This document shows positions 19,732 to 29,377 of a DNA stretch of 40,414 bases, one piece after another. A model generated the notes under the pieces. The model was not told the DNA's origin, ran no database searches, and saw only the letters and a program-made list of their open reading frames with translations. The translations under genes were made by a program, and so were the position numbers. The DNA is from an uncultured Gilliamella sp. (lineage in GTDB: Bacteria; Pseudomonadota; Gammaproteobacteria; Enterobacterales; Orbaceae). The stretch is from NCBI GenBank assembly GCA_946481345.1, contig CAMLMY010000017.1:1-40414 (forward strand). Direction: 5' to 3'. How positions within the stretch are numbered: the stretch's first letter is position 1; each line of letters opens with the position of its first letter.

Positions 19732-21336
19732 TCACCAATTTTTAAATCCAAATGCAGATGTTATTGGATAACGTCTACCTTTTCCAAAATTACGTATTGT
19801 AATTTTTGGGCCAACAGCTGACTGACGTCGTTTATACTCATTAATGTCAACCAGTTTAATAACACGTCTAACTGTAATTTCATCATAACCTTGCTCAATG
19901 AGTTGTTCAACAGAAAGATCTTGTTCAACATAACCTCTCAATATTCCATCTAAAATATCATATGGCGGTAAACTATCTTCGTCTTTCTGATCTGGAGCCA
20001 ATTCAGCTGATGGAGGACGGGTAATTACCCTTTCAGGAATAACATATGAACGGGTATTTCGATATTTTGATAATGCAAACACCATAGTTTTAGGTACATC
20101 TTTGAGCACATCAAAGCCTCCAGCCATATCTCCATAAAGCGTAGCATAACCCACTGACATCTCACTTTTATTACCAGTTGTTAATACCAGACGTCGTCTT
20201 TTATTAGATAAAGCCATTAAAATAACGCCACGACAACGCGCTTGTAAATTTTCTTCTGTAGTATCTTTTTGTGTCCCTGCGAACATAGGTTTTAAAGATG
20301 ACATAAACGCATCAAACATTGGTTCAATCGAAATAATATCAAATTCCACGCCTAATATTTCAGCTTCTTCTTTGGCATCAGCAATACTAATGTCAGCCGT
20401 GTAACGAAATGGCATCATAACAGCCTGCACCTTATCTTTGCCTAGTGCATCAACCGCAATAGCTAATGTTAGCGCTGAATCAATGCCACCAGAAAGACCC
20501 AATACTGCTCCTTGAAAACCATTTTTGGTAATATAATCACGTGTTGCAAGTACCAACGCATCATATATAGACGCTAAACAATGATTTTTATCTTCAGCAA
20601 GGGTAGTTTGGTTAGGTATACCTAATTCAAAACGAGTGACTTGTTCTACAAAAGATTTTAGTTGGCAAACAATATCACCATATTCATTGCAAACAAAAGA
20701 CCCGCCATCAAAAACAAGTTCATCTTGACCACCAACTTGATTAACATAAATAATAGGTAATCGGGTTCGAATGGCATGGGCTTTGATTAAATCGTGTCGA
20801 CGCTGCTGTTTTTCATAGTCATAAGGAGAAGCGTTAATAGTTATTACTAAATCTGCATTCTGAGCACTAATTTGATCGATAGGCTGATTTTGCCAAAGAT
20901 CTTCACAGATTAATAAACCAATTCTTTTACCTTTAAAATCGACAATACAACTCTGATTATCTGCGGTAAAATAACGCTTCTCATCAAAAACATCATAATT
21001 AGGTAGCTGTTGTTTGTGATATCGCGTTAATAACTTTCCTGCATAAAAAAAGGATAATGCATTAAAGATATGTCCATCTTGCCAATGTGGATGACCGATA
21101 ATTACAGCACAATCAGTGCTAGCCTGTTGAACTAAAGATAGCGCTTTTTCACACCTATCTTTAAAATCAGCACGATAAATTAAATCTTCTGGCGGATAAC
21201 CGCAGATAGCAAGTTCCGAAAAAATAATAAGGTCATTAGATGAATGGCAATGTATTAACTCAACAATTTGTTCAGTATTACCCTCTATATCGCCAACTCG
21301 CCAATTCTTTTGTGCTAAAACAGTAGATAAAGACAT
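19732..21336 (-). CDS. nadE: Glutamine-dependent NAD+ synthase
   Basis: It makes NAD+ from deamido-NAD+ with ATP and glutamine. The 534 residues are the two-domain form: an N-terminal nitrilase-like glutaminase (about 1-250), with glutamate in FSELAICGYPPEDL, a lysine near HKQQLP and the cysteine in LLICEDLWQ as catalytic triad, then the ammonia-dependent synthetase (about 270-534) with the ATP pyrophosphatase loop SGGIDSALT. E. coli has only the second domain in a 275-residue enzyme, so this form resembles Haemophilus. No ribosome site is seen before the ATG, and the N-terminus is slightly short. Co-transcription with glnB links NAD synthesis, which consumes glutamine, to nitrogen status. 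Confidence 0.95.
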   Translation of the reverse strand: MSLSTVLAQKNWRVGDIEGNTEQIVELIHCHSSNDLIIFSELAICGYPPEDLIYRADFKDRCEKALSLVQQASTDCAVIIGHPHWQDGHIFNALSFFYAGKLLTRYHKQQLPNYDVFDEKRYFTADNQSCIVDFKGKRIGLLICEDLWQNQPIDQISAQNADLVITINASPYDYEKQQRRHDLIKAHAIRTRLPIIYVNQVGGQDELVFDGGSFVCNEYGDIVCQLKSFVEQVTRFELGIPNQTTLAEDKNHCLASIYDALVLATRDYITKNGFQGAVLGLSGGIDSALTLAIAVDALGKDKVQAVMMPFRYTADISIADAKEEAEILGVEFDIISIEPMFDAFMSSLKPMFAGTQKDTTEENLQARCRGVILMALSNKRRRLVLTTGNKSEMSVGYATLYGDMAGGFDVLKDVPKTMVFALSKYRNTRSYVIPERVITRPPSAELAPDQKDEDSLPPYDILDGILRGYVEQDLSVEQLIEQGYDEITVRRVIKLVDINEYKRRQSAVGPKITIRNFGKGRRYPITSAFGFKNW

Positions 21337-21456
21337 ATAAAATTCAAAATCACAAATAAAAATTGGCGTTAAGTTTAAATGATTCTAAGTTGCGCTGCCA
21401 CTTTTTTATCGTTAACATGAAGTAATAAATTAGCTTTGACTGGATTGGAAATTATT

Positions 21457-22536
21457 ATGCAAAAGATTTTAAATGTAGCACTCGCCAAACGTAGTTATCC
21501 TATAATTATTGGTGAAAATTTACTAAATGAATTCCACCATTTTAAACTTCAGGCAGGTCAGCGCGTGTTAATCGCTACCAATGAAACTATTGCTCCACTT
21601 TATTTACAACCATTAATTGACATGCTAGAAAAGAATGGTGTGAAAACGGATTCCATTATTGTTCCAGATGGAGAAAAATATAAAACCATGGAAACATGGA
21701 ATACTATTTTAACTGCTTTGCTTGCTAATAATCATACACGTAACAGCATACTTATTGCTTTAGGTGGTGGCGTAATAGGTGATGTTGCAGGTTTTGCGGC
21801 ATCGGCATACCAACGAGGAATTAAGTTTATTCAAGTGCCTACGACACTATTATCACAAGTTGATTCTTCAGTCGGTGGTAAAACAGCTATTAACCATCCA
21901 TTAGGTAAAAATATGATTGGTGCCTTTTATCAACCTCAATCAGTTGTTATTGATTTAAATTGCTTAAAAACTCTACCTCAACGTGAATTTTCCGCAGGTC
22001 TGGCCGAAGTCATAAAATATGGGATTATTTTAGATGAAGATTTCTTTAATTGGTTAGAAATACATATTGAAGAATTACTCAATCTAGATGTCAAAGCACT
22101 CAGTTACTGTATTTATCGCTGTTGCCAACTTAAAGCCCAAATAGTTGCAGCTGATGAAACTGAACAAGATATGCGAGCTATATTAAATCTAGGTCATACT
22201 TATGGGCATGCAATTGAGGCTGAACTTGGATATGGCAATTGGTTACATGGTGAAGCTATCAGTGTTGGTATACTCATGGCAGCTCAAACTGCTAAATTAT
22301 TAAATAAATTAACAGATAATGATATTGATCGTATAAAAAACTTATTAATTAAAGCTAAACTTCCTGTAATAAGACCTAAACAAATGTCCATAGAATCTTA
22401 CCTTCCACATATGATGCGCGATAAAAAAGTCCTATCAGGACAATTACGCCTGGTAATACCAACTAAAATTGGACATGCTGAAATTATTGATGGAATTGAA
22501 AAAGAGATAGTATTTGAATCTATACAACGAGTTTAA
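21457..22536 (+). CDS. aroB: 3-dehydroquinate synthase
   Basis: AroB is the second shikimate-pathway enzyme; it cyclises DAHP to 3-dehydroquinate using NAD+ and a divalent metal. The 359 residues match the E. coli 362. The NAD motif [14 protein letters not shown] (about 97-110), the [12 protein letters not shown] segment (about 135-146) and metal ligands (E in LAEVIKYG, H in [10 protein letters not shown] and H in LHGEAI) are intact. ATG 21457 fits the family N-terminus (MQKILNV); an in-frame TTG at 21436 is an unneeded extension. It is divergent from nadE with 120 bases between. The pathway's first gene, aroF, also lies in this window. Confidence 0.97.
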   Translation: MQKILNVALAKRSYPIIIGENLLNEFHHFKLQAGQRVLIATNETIAPLYLQPLIDMLEKNGVKTDSIIVPDGEKYKTMETWNTILTALLANNHTRNSILIALGGGVIGDVAGFAASAYQRGIKFIQVPTTLLSQVDSSVGGKTAINHPLGKNMIGAFYQPQSVVIDLNCLKTLPQREFSAGLAEVIKYGIILDEDFFNWLEIHIEELLNLDVKALSYCIYRCCQLKAQIVAADETEQDMRAILNLGHTYGHAIEAELGYGNWLHGEAISVGILMAAQTAKLLNKLTDNDIDRIKNLLIKAKLPVIRPKQMSIESYLPHMMRDKKVLSGQLRLVIPTKIGHAEIIDGIEKEIVFESIQRV

Positions 22537-22578
22537 CTCTCTATTTTTAATAACATTAAATATTTCTATTATAAAATA

Positions 22579-22610
22579 AAAGGCGTGATACATTACGCCT
22601 TTCATTTTTT
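22579..22610 (+). terminator. Bidirectional terminator between aroB and the MFS gene
   Basis: AAAGGCGT (22579-22586) pairs with ACGCCTTT (22595-22602) around an 8-base loop, followed by CATTTTTT on the plus strand. On the minus strand the stem is followed by TATTTTAT. It sits 42 bases past the aroB stop and 20 bases past the MFS gene stop. Confidence 0.8.
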
Positions 22611-22630
22611 ATAACAAAAATAACCTAATT

Positions 22631-23851
22631 TTACATTCTTGTTTTTTTAATCTGTTTATAAATAAGATTTAATATTAGCCCCAAAAATGCCACCGCAATT
22701 GCAATATAAAATGCTTTAGTATAATCGCCAGCATTATTGACTAGAATATCAGCAGTTAGTTTTGGCGCAAAAAATGCAGCTGTAGAATAACCAACAAAGA
22801 TAATGCCATAGTTAACACCTTGGTTGATAGGACCATAATTTTCCATCACCATTGGTGGGAAAACACCCATTACGCCTCCAAAACATAAGCCAAGTGCGAT
22901 TATCCCAATGGCAAATCCTGCTTGTGATGGAATAAATAAAAACGAAATAAAAGCAAATATAATTACCGAAAAGATAATATCTAATGTTTTATTTCTTCCT
23001 AATTTATCTGATACAGTGCCCCATACTACTCGCCCAGTACAATTACTTAATGAATATAAACTGACATAAAAAGCAGCAAGGGCAGATGTTAATCCAAACA
23101 TATTTTGTCCAATACCCGAAGCATTTGAAGCAATCATCAATCCGGAAAAAGCGCCAGTACCTAACATAAAGAAAATTAGATAAAAATATGGCGTTTTTAA
23201 CATCTCTTGCCAGTTTTTATTAATAATAGGTTTACTTTGTTGACTGTTTGCTTGAACCCAACCTTCAGGTTCATAATTGGCTGGTGCTACTTTGATAAAA
23301 AAACTAGCAACCATAACAATCATGATATAGGTACAACCTAAAATTTTAAATGCATACAGCACATCAAAACTTTCAATCAAATAGTTACCGATTGGTGCAG
23401 CAATAATTGCTGCACCTCCCATACCAGCAGTAATAATGCCTGATGCAAGTCCACGTTTATCTGGAAAGAATTTAATTGTATTACTTAAGCAACCTGAATA
23501 AGCTAATCCTTGTCCAAAACCACTTAATAAACCATAAGTAATATAAAGCATCAAAGGACTGGTCACATAACCACTCAGATAAAACCCAAGCCCAAACAAC
23601 AAACCACCAATAACACTAGACCATTTAGCTAAACCTTTATCCGTTAAAAAACCACCTAATATCATAGGAATTGGTCCAACGGCTGAATTTATGCCAAATG
23701 CAATCATAACATCTGACATACTCCAATTTTTTGCAATACTTAACGGTCCTGCAAAAACACTAAAGGCATAAATAGCACCAGTACAAAGTAATATTGATGT
23801 TGATGCAACTAGAATAATCCATCTGTTAACATAATTTTTCGCTTTTACCAT
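22631..23851 (-). CDS. MFS transporter, OFA (oxalate/formate, monocarboxylate) family
   Basis: This inner-membrane carrier of 406 residues has about 12 helices. The sequence follows the oxalate:formate antiporter/lactate-type branch (OxlT, YhjX-like): an early [13 protein letters not shown] helix, the loop 2-3 motif GGFLTDKG, the [11 protein letters not shown] helix, [12 protein letters not shown], and the second-half loop GTVSDKLGR. The family moves small mono- and dicarboxylates. Its start lies 26 bases inside the 3' end of the flavoprotein gene, with GGAGT 7 bases before the ATG, so the two are translationally linked. I infer that it imports the reductase's unsaturated acid or exchanges it for the reduced product. 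The substrate is not determined. Confidence 0.85.
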   Translation of the reverse strand: MVKAKNYVNRWIILVASTSILLCTGAIYAFSVFAGPLSIAKNWSMSDVMIAFGINSAVGPIPMILGGFLTDKGLAKWSSVIGGLLFGLGFYLSGYVTSPLMLYITYGLLSGFGQGLAYSGCLSNTIKFFPDKRGLASGIITAGMGGAAIIAAPIGNYLIESFDVLYAFKILGCTYIMIVMVASFFIKVAPANYEPEGWVQANSQQSKPIINKNWQEMLKTPYFYLIFFMLGTGAFSGLMIASNASGIGQNMFGLTSALAAFYVSLYSLSNCTGRVVWGTVSDKLGRNKTLDIIFSVIIFAFISFLFIPSQAGFAIGIIALGLCFGGVMGVFPPMVMENYGPINQGVNYGIIFVGYSTAAFFAPKLTADILVNNAGDYTKAFYIAIAVAFLGLILNLIYKQIKKTRM

Positions 23852-26291
23852 TATTAGACTCCATTCTTAGATTTATATCCTTTAATGCAGTCTTGCCAGC
23901 AATTCGACCGAAAGTAAAAATATCGGTTAATGAATTACCACCAAGCCTATTACCGGCATGAATACCGCCAGCAACTTCACCTGCGGCATATAAGCCTTTA
24001 ATTTTTTGTCCTGATTTATCTAACACATGGGTTTGTGTATCAATCCTTAGTCCCCCCATAGTATGATGAACGGCTGGTTTTCTTGGTGTAGCATAAAATG
24101 GAGCAATTTGGACTTTTAAATCAAAAACATCTTTTCCAAATTCAGGATCGTTTCCAGCATCAACATAACTATTATAATTAGTTATAGTTTGTTTGAAGAC
24201 GTTTGCATCCATACCCAGTTTTTGTGCTAACTCTTCTAAAGTATTAGCACAAAATAATGTGCCAGCCGCAATTTGTTTATCAATTTTTTCTTGAGAAGTG
24301 TTATAAGCAGTTTTCTTGATTGCTTCATCAGCAATTAAATAAAATAACCCACCATTATCAATTGCAGCTTGGGTAAGTTTGTCTCGACTACCATACTCAT
24401 TAACAAAACGCCTACCTTGCTTATTAACCATAATGAAGTTTTGTGGAGGAACTTGTAATCCACTAAATAACGCTCCTGTTTCAGGATCAGAAACAGGCAT
24501 CATTTGTGAAAAGCCCATACCAACAAGATCAGCTCCAACACTTTGACCTAAAACGATACCGTCGCCAGTAATAGCTGGCGAATTAGATGTTTTAATATCA
24601 TCGTCGATTTCTGTCCAATAGGTATTATATTCTTTTAACATTTTGGTATTAGCACCAAAACCACCAGAAGCTAAAATAACTGCATCAGCATTCACAGTAA
24701 CTTTTTTACCATTTAAACCACTGCCAATCACTCCTGAAACTTGTCCATTTTCAACAATAAGCTCTTTTACTGCTGTATCAGTAATGATTATACCACCATG
24801 CTCTTCAACATATTTTTGTAATGCTGAAACATAAGCATAACCTTCACTTTTTAGTGGTTTATGACCTCTACGCCATAATGCCCCAACAGGCATTGTCACA
24901 TCATGTTTATCAAATTCAACACCAATATCTTCCAACCATTTAACGGAATCTAACGCTTCATCAGTTAAAATTTTAACTAAATCATATTGGCCATAAATTA
25001 CATTGCCTAACTGGTCAGTTCTTTTACCGCCAAGATAGGTTTGGATACGATGCAACAACGCAGAATCAAATAAATAACCAGTCTTATCTTTATTTTCAGC
25101 CAGATAATCATTAATTTGCTGTCTTAATATTTTAAAATCATCAAGATATTCAGAATCAATAGTCGACTCATCCATTGTCGCAATTTCTTGTAAAGTATGA
25201 CTCTCACCAGCAATAGCAGCAAACGTATTTTGCCATTTTGGATTAGCCGCATTCATTGGTCCTCCCGTACGGACAGTATTACCACCGACAGCAGGGAACT
25301 TTTCAACAACTATAACTTTTTTACCTTCTTGTAAAACACTTGCTGCAGCGGATAAACCAGCACCACCAGCACCCACGACAACCACATCAGTTTCATATTG
25401 CACATCGCTATTATCAATCGCACTTGGAGCTTTTGGTCGTTTACGTAAAACATCAGGATTAGCACCAGCCATCTTAATTGCTTTAGCCACACCATCAATC
25501 ACACCATTACTGGTGATAGAGGCACCTGATAAAATATCCACATTAAGAGTTTGTCCTTCAAGGATTTGTGATGGAATACGTTTAAATACCACATCAGCAA
25601 TGCCTTCTGATTCACCTTCAGTATCAATATCAATTGACTCAATACGATCATTCGACAGTACAACCACCATTGGTAAATCACCGTTATGACCTGGTGCTGT
25701 AACGCAATATCTTCCCGGTTCAAAAGAGATTTCCTCTGGAACATTAAGTAAGCTAACAACTTGGGTAAAGCGAATAAAACGGAAAAAACAACTATCTAAA
25801 AAATCAATAGTACGTTCTGATTTGAGATCACCTTTTTCATCAAATGCTTCATGTGCTCGTCCAAGCAAGAATTCATAGCCTGGCATAACAGTGGCATTTA
25901 CACCTGGCGCATCAAGTATTTGTCTTAGATGTAATTGTGCTCTTGATGAACCTTGTACATCATAAGAAGCACCTACAATCATCACTGGTTTGCCATCAAA
26001 TGGATGTAAATTAAATGATAGCCATTCAATAATGCTTTTTAGTGCCGATGGAATAGAATGATTATGTTCTGGAGTAGCAATAATTACACCATCTGCTTGT
26101 ATAATTTTATTATTAAAATTCTGAATAACCGGATTATTAGATTGATCATCTGTTTCATTAAACATTGGCACATCAATCAATTCTAATATTTCAATTTCAG
26201 CTTTATTAGCAAAATGTTTTTGCATAAATTGTAATAAGATACGGTTATAAGATTCCTGAGCATTTGTTCCAACAATTCCAATTAATTTCAT
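23826..26291 (-). CDS. CrdB-like NADH:enoate reductase (FMN_red + FMN_bind + fumarate reductase FAD domain)
   Basis: The 821-residue flavoprotein has three domains. Residues 1-180 are an NAD(P)H:FMN reductase domain ([31 protein letters not shown]). Residues 190-280 are an FMN_bind domain with the flavinylation motif SGAS at 255-258, so FMN is probably linked through S258. Residues 300-805 are a flavocytochrome c/fumarate reductase FAD domain with GAGGAG (307-312), R636 in GSRDKLT matching the proton-donating arginine of that family, HHTMGG (742-747) and NRLGGN (781-786). There is no signal peptide or heme motif, so it is cytoplasmic and draws electrons from NAD(P)H. This order matches CrdB of the Vibrio ruber NADH:cinnamate reductase. 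Cinnamates, acrylate, urocanate or fumarate are possible substrates. Confidence 0.85.
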   Translation of the reverse strand: MKLIGIVGTNAQESYNRILLQFMQKHFANKAEIEILELIDVPMFNETDDQSNNPVIQNFNNKIIQADGVIIATPEHNHSIPSALKSIIEWLSFNLHPFDGKPVMIVGASYDVQGSSRAQLHLRQILDAPGVNATVMPGYEFLLGRAHEAFDEKGDLKSERTIDFLDSCFFRFIRFTQVVSLLNVPEEISFEPGRYCVTAPGHNGDLPMVVVLSNDRIESIDIDTEGESEGIADVVFKRIPSQILEGQTLNVDILSGASITSNGVIDGVAKAIKMAGANPDVLRKRPKAPSAIDNSDVQYETDVVVVGAGGAGLSAAASVLQEGKKVIVVEKFPAVGGNTVRTGGPMNAANPKWQNTFAAIAGESHTLQEIATMDESTIDSEYLDDFKILRQQINDYLAENKDKTGYLFDSALLHRIQTYLGGKRTDQLGNVIYGQYDLVKILTDEALDSVKWLEDIGVEFDKHDVTMPVGALWRRGHKPLKSEGYAYVSALQKYVEEHGGIIITDTAVKELIVENGQVSGVIGSGLNGKKVTVNADAVILASGGFGANTKMLKEYNTYWTEIDDDIKTSNSPAITGDGIVLGQSVGADLVGMGFSQMMPVSDPETGALFSGLQVPPQNFIMVNKQGRRFVNEYGSRDKLTQAAIDNGGLFYLIADEAIKKTAYNTSQEKIDKQIAAGTLFCANTLEELAQKLGMDANVFKQTITNYNSYVDAGNDPEFGKDVFDLKVQIAPFYATPRKPAVHHTMGGLRIDTQTHVLDKSGQKIKGLYAAGEVAGGIHAGNRLGGNSLTDIFTFGRIAGKTALKDINLRMESNNGKSEKLC

Positions 26292-26914
26292 TATAGTGCT
26301 CCTTCTTCAGCTGCTTGTTTCCAACTAAATTTCTTATTTTGTTCCGTATTAAATTTTGCTTTCTTGAGTAATTCATTAGTAAGAGTAACAAACAAAATGA
26401 ACTCATCGAAACATTCATCTAATTCTTTAACTTTATCGTGGTAGATAAGATCACCATTTTCATCAAAAGCTTGGAGAGAATGCCCTAAAAGAAATTCTGA
26501 ACTTGGCATAATTCGTGCTTTTAACTCTGGTGCATCTAAAATTTGCCGTAAATGCGCCTGTGCTCTTGAAGAACCTAACGAGCCATGAGAAGCCCCCACA
26601 ATCATTACACATTTATTAATGAGTGGACGAGTTGTGTAAGACAACCACTCAATAGCACTTTTTAAAGCTGCAGTAATTGAATGATCATATTCTGGTGTGG
26701 CAATAATTACCCCATCAGCATTTTCAATTTTATCTGATAACTCTTTTACTGTTGAAGGTGGCGTTTTATCTTTAGGTTCATTAAATGCGGGCAACGACTT
26801 TATTTCACAGACTTCAATTTCTGCTTTGTCTGCAAAATGCGCTTTCATAAAATGGAGTAATTTTCTATTAGTTGAACGATCCGAATTTGTGCCAACTATG
26901 CCAATAAATTTCAC
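26291..26914 (-). CDS. NAD(P)H-dependent FMN reductase, CrdA-like partner subunit
   Basis: This 207-residue flavodoxin-fold protein of the NADPH:FMN reductase/azoreductase family shows [18 protein letters not shown] and [16 protein letters not shown]. It is plainly paralogous to the first 180 residues of the next gene, with long shared stretches. In the Vibrio ruber enzyme a single-domain CrdA pairs with CrdB through such domains, and I infer the same here. The start is GTG (26914-26912), 7 bases after GAGG. Its TAA overlaps the next gene's ATG by one base (TAATG), so the two should be made in linked amounts. The C-terminal 35 residues are an extra basic tail. Confidence 0.85.
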   Translation of the reverse strand: MKFIGIVGTNSDRSTNRKLLHFMKAHFADKAEIEVCEIKSLPAFNEPKDKTPPSTVKELSDKIENADGVIIATPEYDHSITAALKSAIEWLSYTTRPLINKCVMIVGASHGSLGSSRAQAHLRQILDAPELKARIMPSSEFLLGHSLQAFDENGDLIYHDKVKELDECFDEFILFVTLTNELLKKAKFNTEQNKKFSWKQAAEEGAL

Positions 26915-27110
26915 TTTAAAACCTCACTTAGTACCTTTCAGTACAAATTTTATTAATATCTAACTTTTTCAAAATAAATTCTTTAGAAATCCCGCAAAAC
27001 AGTTGTATATTTAATTATTAGATTTAGTATGTTTATTTTTGGGTAATATGCTTATAAAAGTTAGTTTAGAACAGAAAAATCCATTTGTGAAATAGCTGAT
27101 TAATTATAGG

Positions 27111-27132
27111 GTTATAAGCAATTTGTTATAAC
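27111..27132. promoter_or_regulatory. Inverted repeat, candidate LysR operator
   Basis: GTTATAA (27111-27117) and TTATAAC (27126-27132) are exact inverted repeats separated by 8 bases, 27 bases before the lysR start and about 200 bases from the divergent reductase operon. LysR regulators commonly bind such dyads next to their own gene. It is not a textbook T-N11-A site, so the role is inference. Confidence 0.45.
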
Positions 27133-27159
27133 ATAGTAAAACAGGAAATGAGATATAAA

Positions 27160-28104
27160 ATGACTAAAATAAATTCATTAAATATGCTGCAATACATTGA
27201 TGTTTTACTTAAACATGGCAATTTTACCAAAGCTGCAAAAAATCTTTATATTTCTCAATCATATTTAACGCAAACAATAAAAAAAGTAGAAAACCAAATT
27301 GGTATTGAAATCATTAATCGTCAAACGATTCCTTTACAATTAACAGAAGCAGGTAAAATTTATTATCAATATCTAGTTTCACTGGTGGACAAACAAGAAC
27401 AATTTAAACGAAAAATCAAAAAGTACACGGATACAAATTACACCGTAATTCAAATAGGTGTATTACCTAGTTTAGGTACATATTTACTGCCACTATTTTT
27501 GCCTGCATTTATGCAAAAATATCCAAATATAAAAATTGAATTACATGAATATACGCCAACAAGTCTTGAAGAAAAAACAGAAAATAATATGTTGGATTTT
27601 TTTATTGGACAAAATCCCGAAACAATATCACAAAACTTAATTAGTCATGCTTGTGGCAAACATTGCTATTATGCGCTAATCCCGCAAAGCTCAAAACTTT
27701 ATCAAGAAAATCCTAAAATGCTTGGATGTAATGATGATTTTATAAAAAAGTTACTACAAGAAAAACTTATTTTAACAGCGCATGGCTCTGCAATTCGTCA
27801 TCAGATTGAATATCTAATTCAAAAATATAAAATTGAACCCCAAATAATTCTTGAAAGTAGTAATATTTTCACTCTTGTTGAGTTAGCCAAAAAAGGAATT
27901 GGTATCACTTTCATTCCAGAAAGTGTCAATATTTGTAATAAAAAAAATGATCAAGCTTATAATTTATTACCACTGCCATTAGAACTGATTTCGGTTAATT
28001 ACTTTATTGCGTACTCTGCAAATAAAACTTTAAATTCAGCGGAAAAGGGACTTGTTGATATTTTTATATCATCCCTTAATCGTGAAGCGATGTCATTTAA
28101 CTAA
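27160..28104 (+). CDS. LysR-family transcriptional regulator
   Basis: The 314-residue protein has an N-terminal winged helix (about 5-65) with the family pattern NFTKAAKNLYISQSYLTQTIKKVE and a substrate-binding-like effector domain (about 90-305). I take ATG 27160, with TGAGA 7 bases upstream; ATG 27148 is possible but AGGAA directly abuts it. It is transcribed away from the reductase operon and is the only regulator in the locus, so it probably senses that operon's substrate or a metabolite. It converges with apbE, whose stop is 27 bases away. The effector is unknown. Confidence 0.9.
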   Translation: MTKINSLNMLQYIDVLLKHGNFTKAAKNLYISQSYLTQTIKKVENQIGIEIINRQTIPLQLTEAGKIYYQYLVSLVDKQEQFKRKIKKYTDTNYTVIQIGVLPSLGTYLLPLFLPAFMQKYPNIKIELHEYTPTSLEEKTENNMLDFFIGQNPETISQNLISHACGKHCYYALIPQSSKLYQENPKMLGCNDDFIKKLLQEKLILTAHGSAIRHQIEYLIQKYKIEPQIILESSNIFTLVELAKKGIGITFIPESVNICNKKNDQAYNLLPLPLELISVNYFIAYSANKTLNSAEKGLVDIFISSLNREAMSFN

Positions 28105-28130
28105 TACAATTTAATTTATAAAATAATTTA

Positions 28131-29051
28131 TTAAATAGGTAAACCATCTGAGCAAGCAAACTTATGATTAACTGTAACAATCATTCCTTCAATGTTAGGT
28201 ATTTTATTTATAGCTGATATAGCATACTGAGCACTTGCACCATAAAGCTGAGTAGTCCAAATTTCACCGTCTAGCGATTTTTTTGACACAATACTAATAC
28301 TGGTTAGATCTGTTTCTACAGGGTAACCGGTTTGGCTATTAAAAATATGATGATAGGTTTTGCCATTATAATTAAATGTTCGTTCATAGATACCTGATGT
28401 TACCACTGACTGATTTTTAATTTTTAGCGCAGTGATAACATTTCCTCTCGGTTGAAAAGGATTCTGAATACCAACCCGCCAATATCCATCATCATGAAAA
28501 GGACAATCACCAAAAGTTAGAACATTTCCGCCTAAATTAATAAATGCTGCTTTGGCATTTTGTTGTTTAAAAAACTCAATGATTTTATCAGCAAAAAAAC
28601 CTTTAGCTAATGCACCTAAATCAATAGCCATTCCCGGTTGAGTGAGAAAAACTGAATGATTAGATTCATCTAAAACAATGTTTTTAGGATTAATAAGCTT
28701 TAATTTTTGTTGTATTTCTATATCAGAAGGATATCTAGCATCATAAAAACCAACTCGCCAAGTTTGAATTAAAGGCCCTATTGCAATATTTAAAAAACTA
28801 TTATCAATAGTACTTTGGATTTTACCAATCCTAATTAATGCAAAAAGGTCTGCTGACACTGGCACAAATTTAACACCAGCATTATGATTTATCTTCATTA
28901 ATTCTGATTTAGGATTGTTGGCACTAAAACGGCGCTCATAATCCATCAATCGGTTTTCAGCTTCATTTAATAACACTTCTGCATTATCGTCCAACAACCA
29001 TATTTCAATTATAGTTCCCATTATATGAATATATCGTCTTTGTTGATGCAT
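28131..29051 (-). CDS. apbE: FAD:protein FMN transferase, cytoplasmic form
   Basis: ApbE attaches FMN from FAD to Ser/Thr of target proteins through a phosphoester. The 306 residues show the family motifs: GTIIEI near the N-terminus, SELMKIN, AIDLGALAKGF (about 164-174) and NLGGNV. The protein starts MHQQRRYIHIMG, with no signal peptide or lipobox, unlike E. coli ApbE, so it stays in the cytoplasm where the flavoprotein of this locus should be. The segment usually holding a Mg2+-binding Asp reads LDGEIWTTQLYG here. AGGA lies 9 bases before the ATG. It very likely flavinylates the FMN_bind domain of the CrdB-like protein. NQR/RNF subunits elsewhere in the genome are alternative targets. Confidence 0.92.
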   Translation of the reverse strand: MHQQRRYIHIMGTIIEIWLLDDNAEVLLNEAENRLMDYERRFSANNPKSELMKINHNAGVKFVPVSADLFALIRIGKIQSTIDNSFLNIAIGPLIQTWRVGFYDARYPSDIEIQQKLKLINPKNIVLDESNHSVFLTQPGMAIDLGALAKGFFADKIIEFFKQQNAKAAFINLGGNVLTFGDCPFHDDGYWRVGIQNPFQPRGNVITALKIKNQSVVTSGIYERTFNYNGKTYHHIFNSQTGYPVETDLTSISIVSKKSLDGEIWTTQLYGASAQYAISAINKIPNIEGMIVTVNHKFACSDGLPI

Positions 29052-29158
29052 TGCTTATTGTTCCTAAATTAACAATTTTACACATTACAACTATTTGTTA
29101 ACAAAAACCAGTCGCTACTAATGTCCATTATCCATGATAAATTAAGAAGCAGATCATT

Positions 29159-29176
29159 TGTAAACTTTTTATTACA
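29159..29176. promoter_or_regulatory. Possible third, upstream TyrR box of aroF
   Basis: TGTAAA-N6-ATTACA matches the TyrR consensus TGTAAA-N6-TTTACA at 11 of 12 positions. It begins 133 bases upstream of the first of the paired boxes. E. coli aroF also has a distal box, but a single match in AT-rich DNA may be chance. Confidence 0.4.
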
Positions 29177-29291
29177 TCACTGACGGATAACTTATAAATT
29201 TACTAATTTATAAAAAACGCCATTATATAGCGTATAAAACATTATAAAAACATCATAATAATATAAAAATTAAAAATTCTATTTACTATTA

Positions 29292-29340
29292 TGTAATTCT
29301 GTGTTTACATAGTGGGCGTTTATGTAATTAATATTTTACA
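29292..29340. promoter_or_regulatory. Paired TyrR boxes of aroF
   Basis: Two boxes, 29292-29309 and 29323-29340, both read TGTAAT-N6-TTTACA, 11 of 12 matches to the TyrR consensus. They begin 31 bases apart, about three helical turns. The second ends 37 bases before the aroF ATG, so TyrR bound there would block the promoter. This supports tyrosine-mediated repression of aroF. Confidence 0.8.
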
Positions 29341-29377
29341 TATAAAATGTTTAAAAGATTTTCATAAGGAAAGCAAA

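Noticed and set aside
24643-25759. Short open frames within the CrdB-like gene
   Set aside because: They overlap a continuous 821-codon gene with motifs in the right order; nothing supports separate expression.
27083-27110. CRP- or FNR-like half-site (TGTGAAATAGCTGATTAA) before lysR
   Set aside because: Only one half matches TGTGA; the other half fits neither TCACA nor ATCAA.
29312-29377. Longer N-terminus for AroF
   Set aside because: It runs through the second TyrR box and lacks family similarity; AAGGAAA marks ATG 29378.
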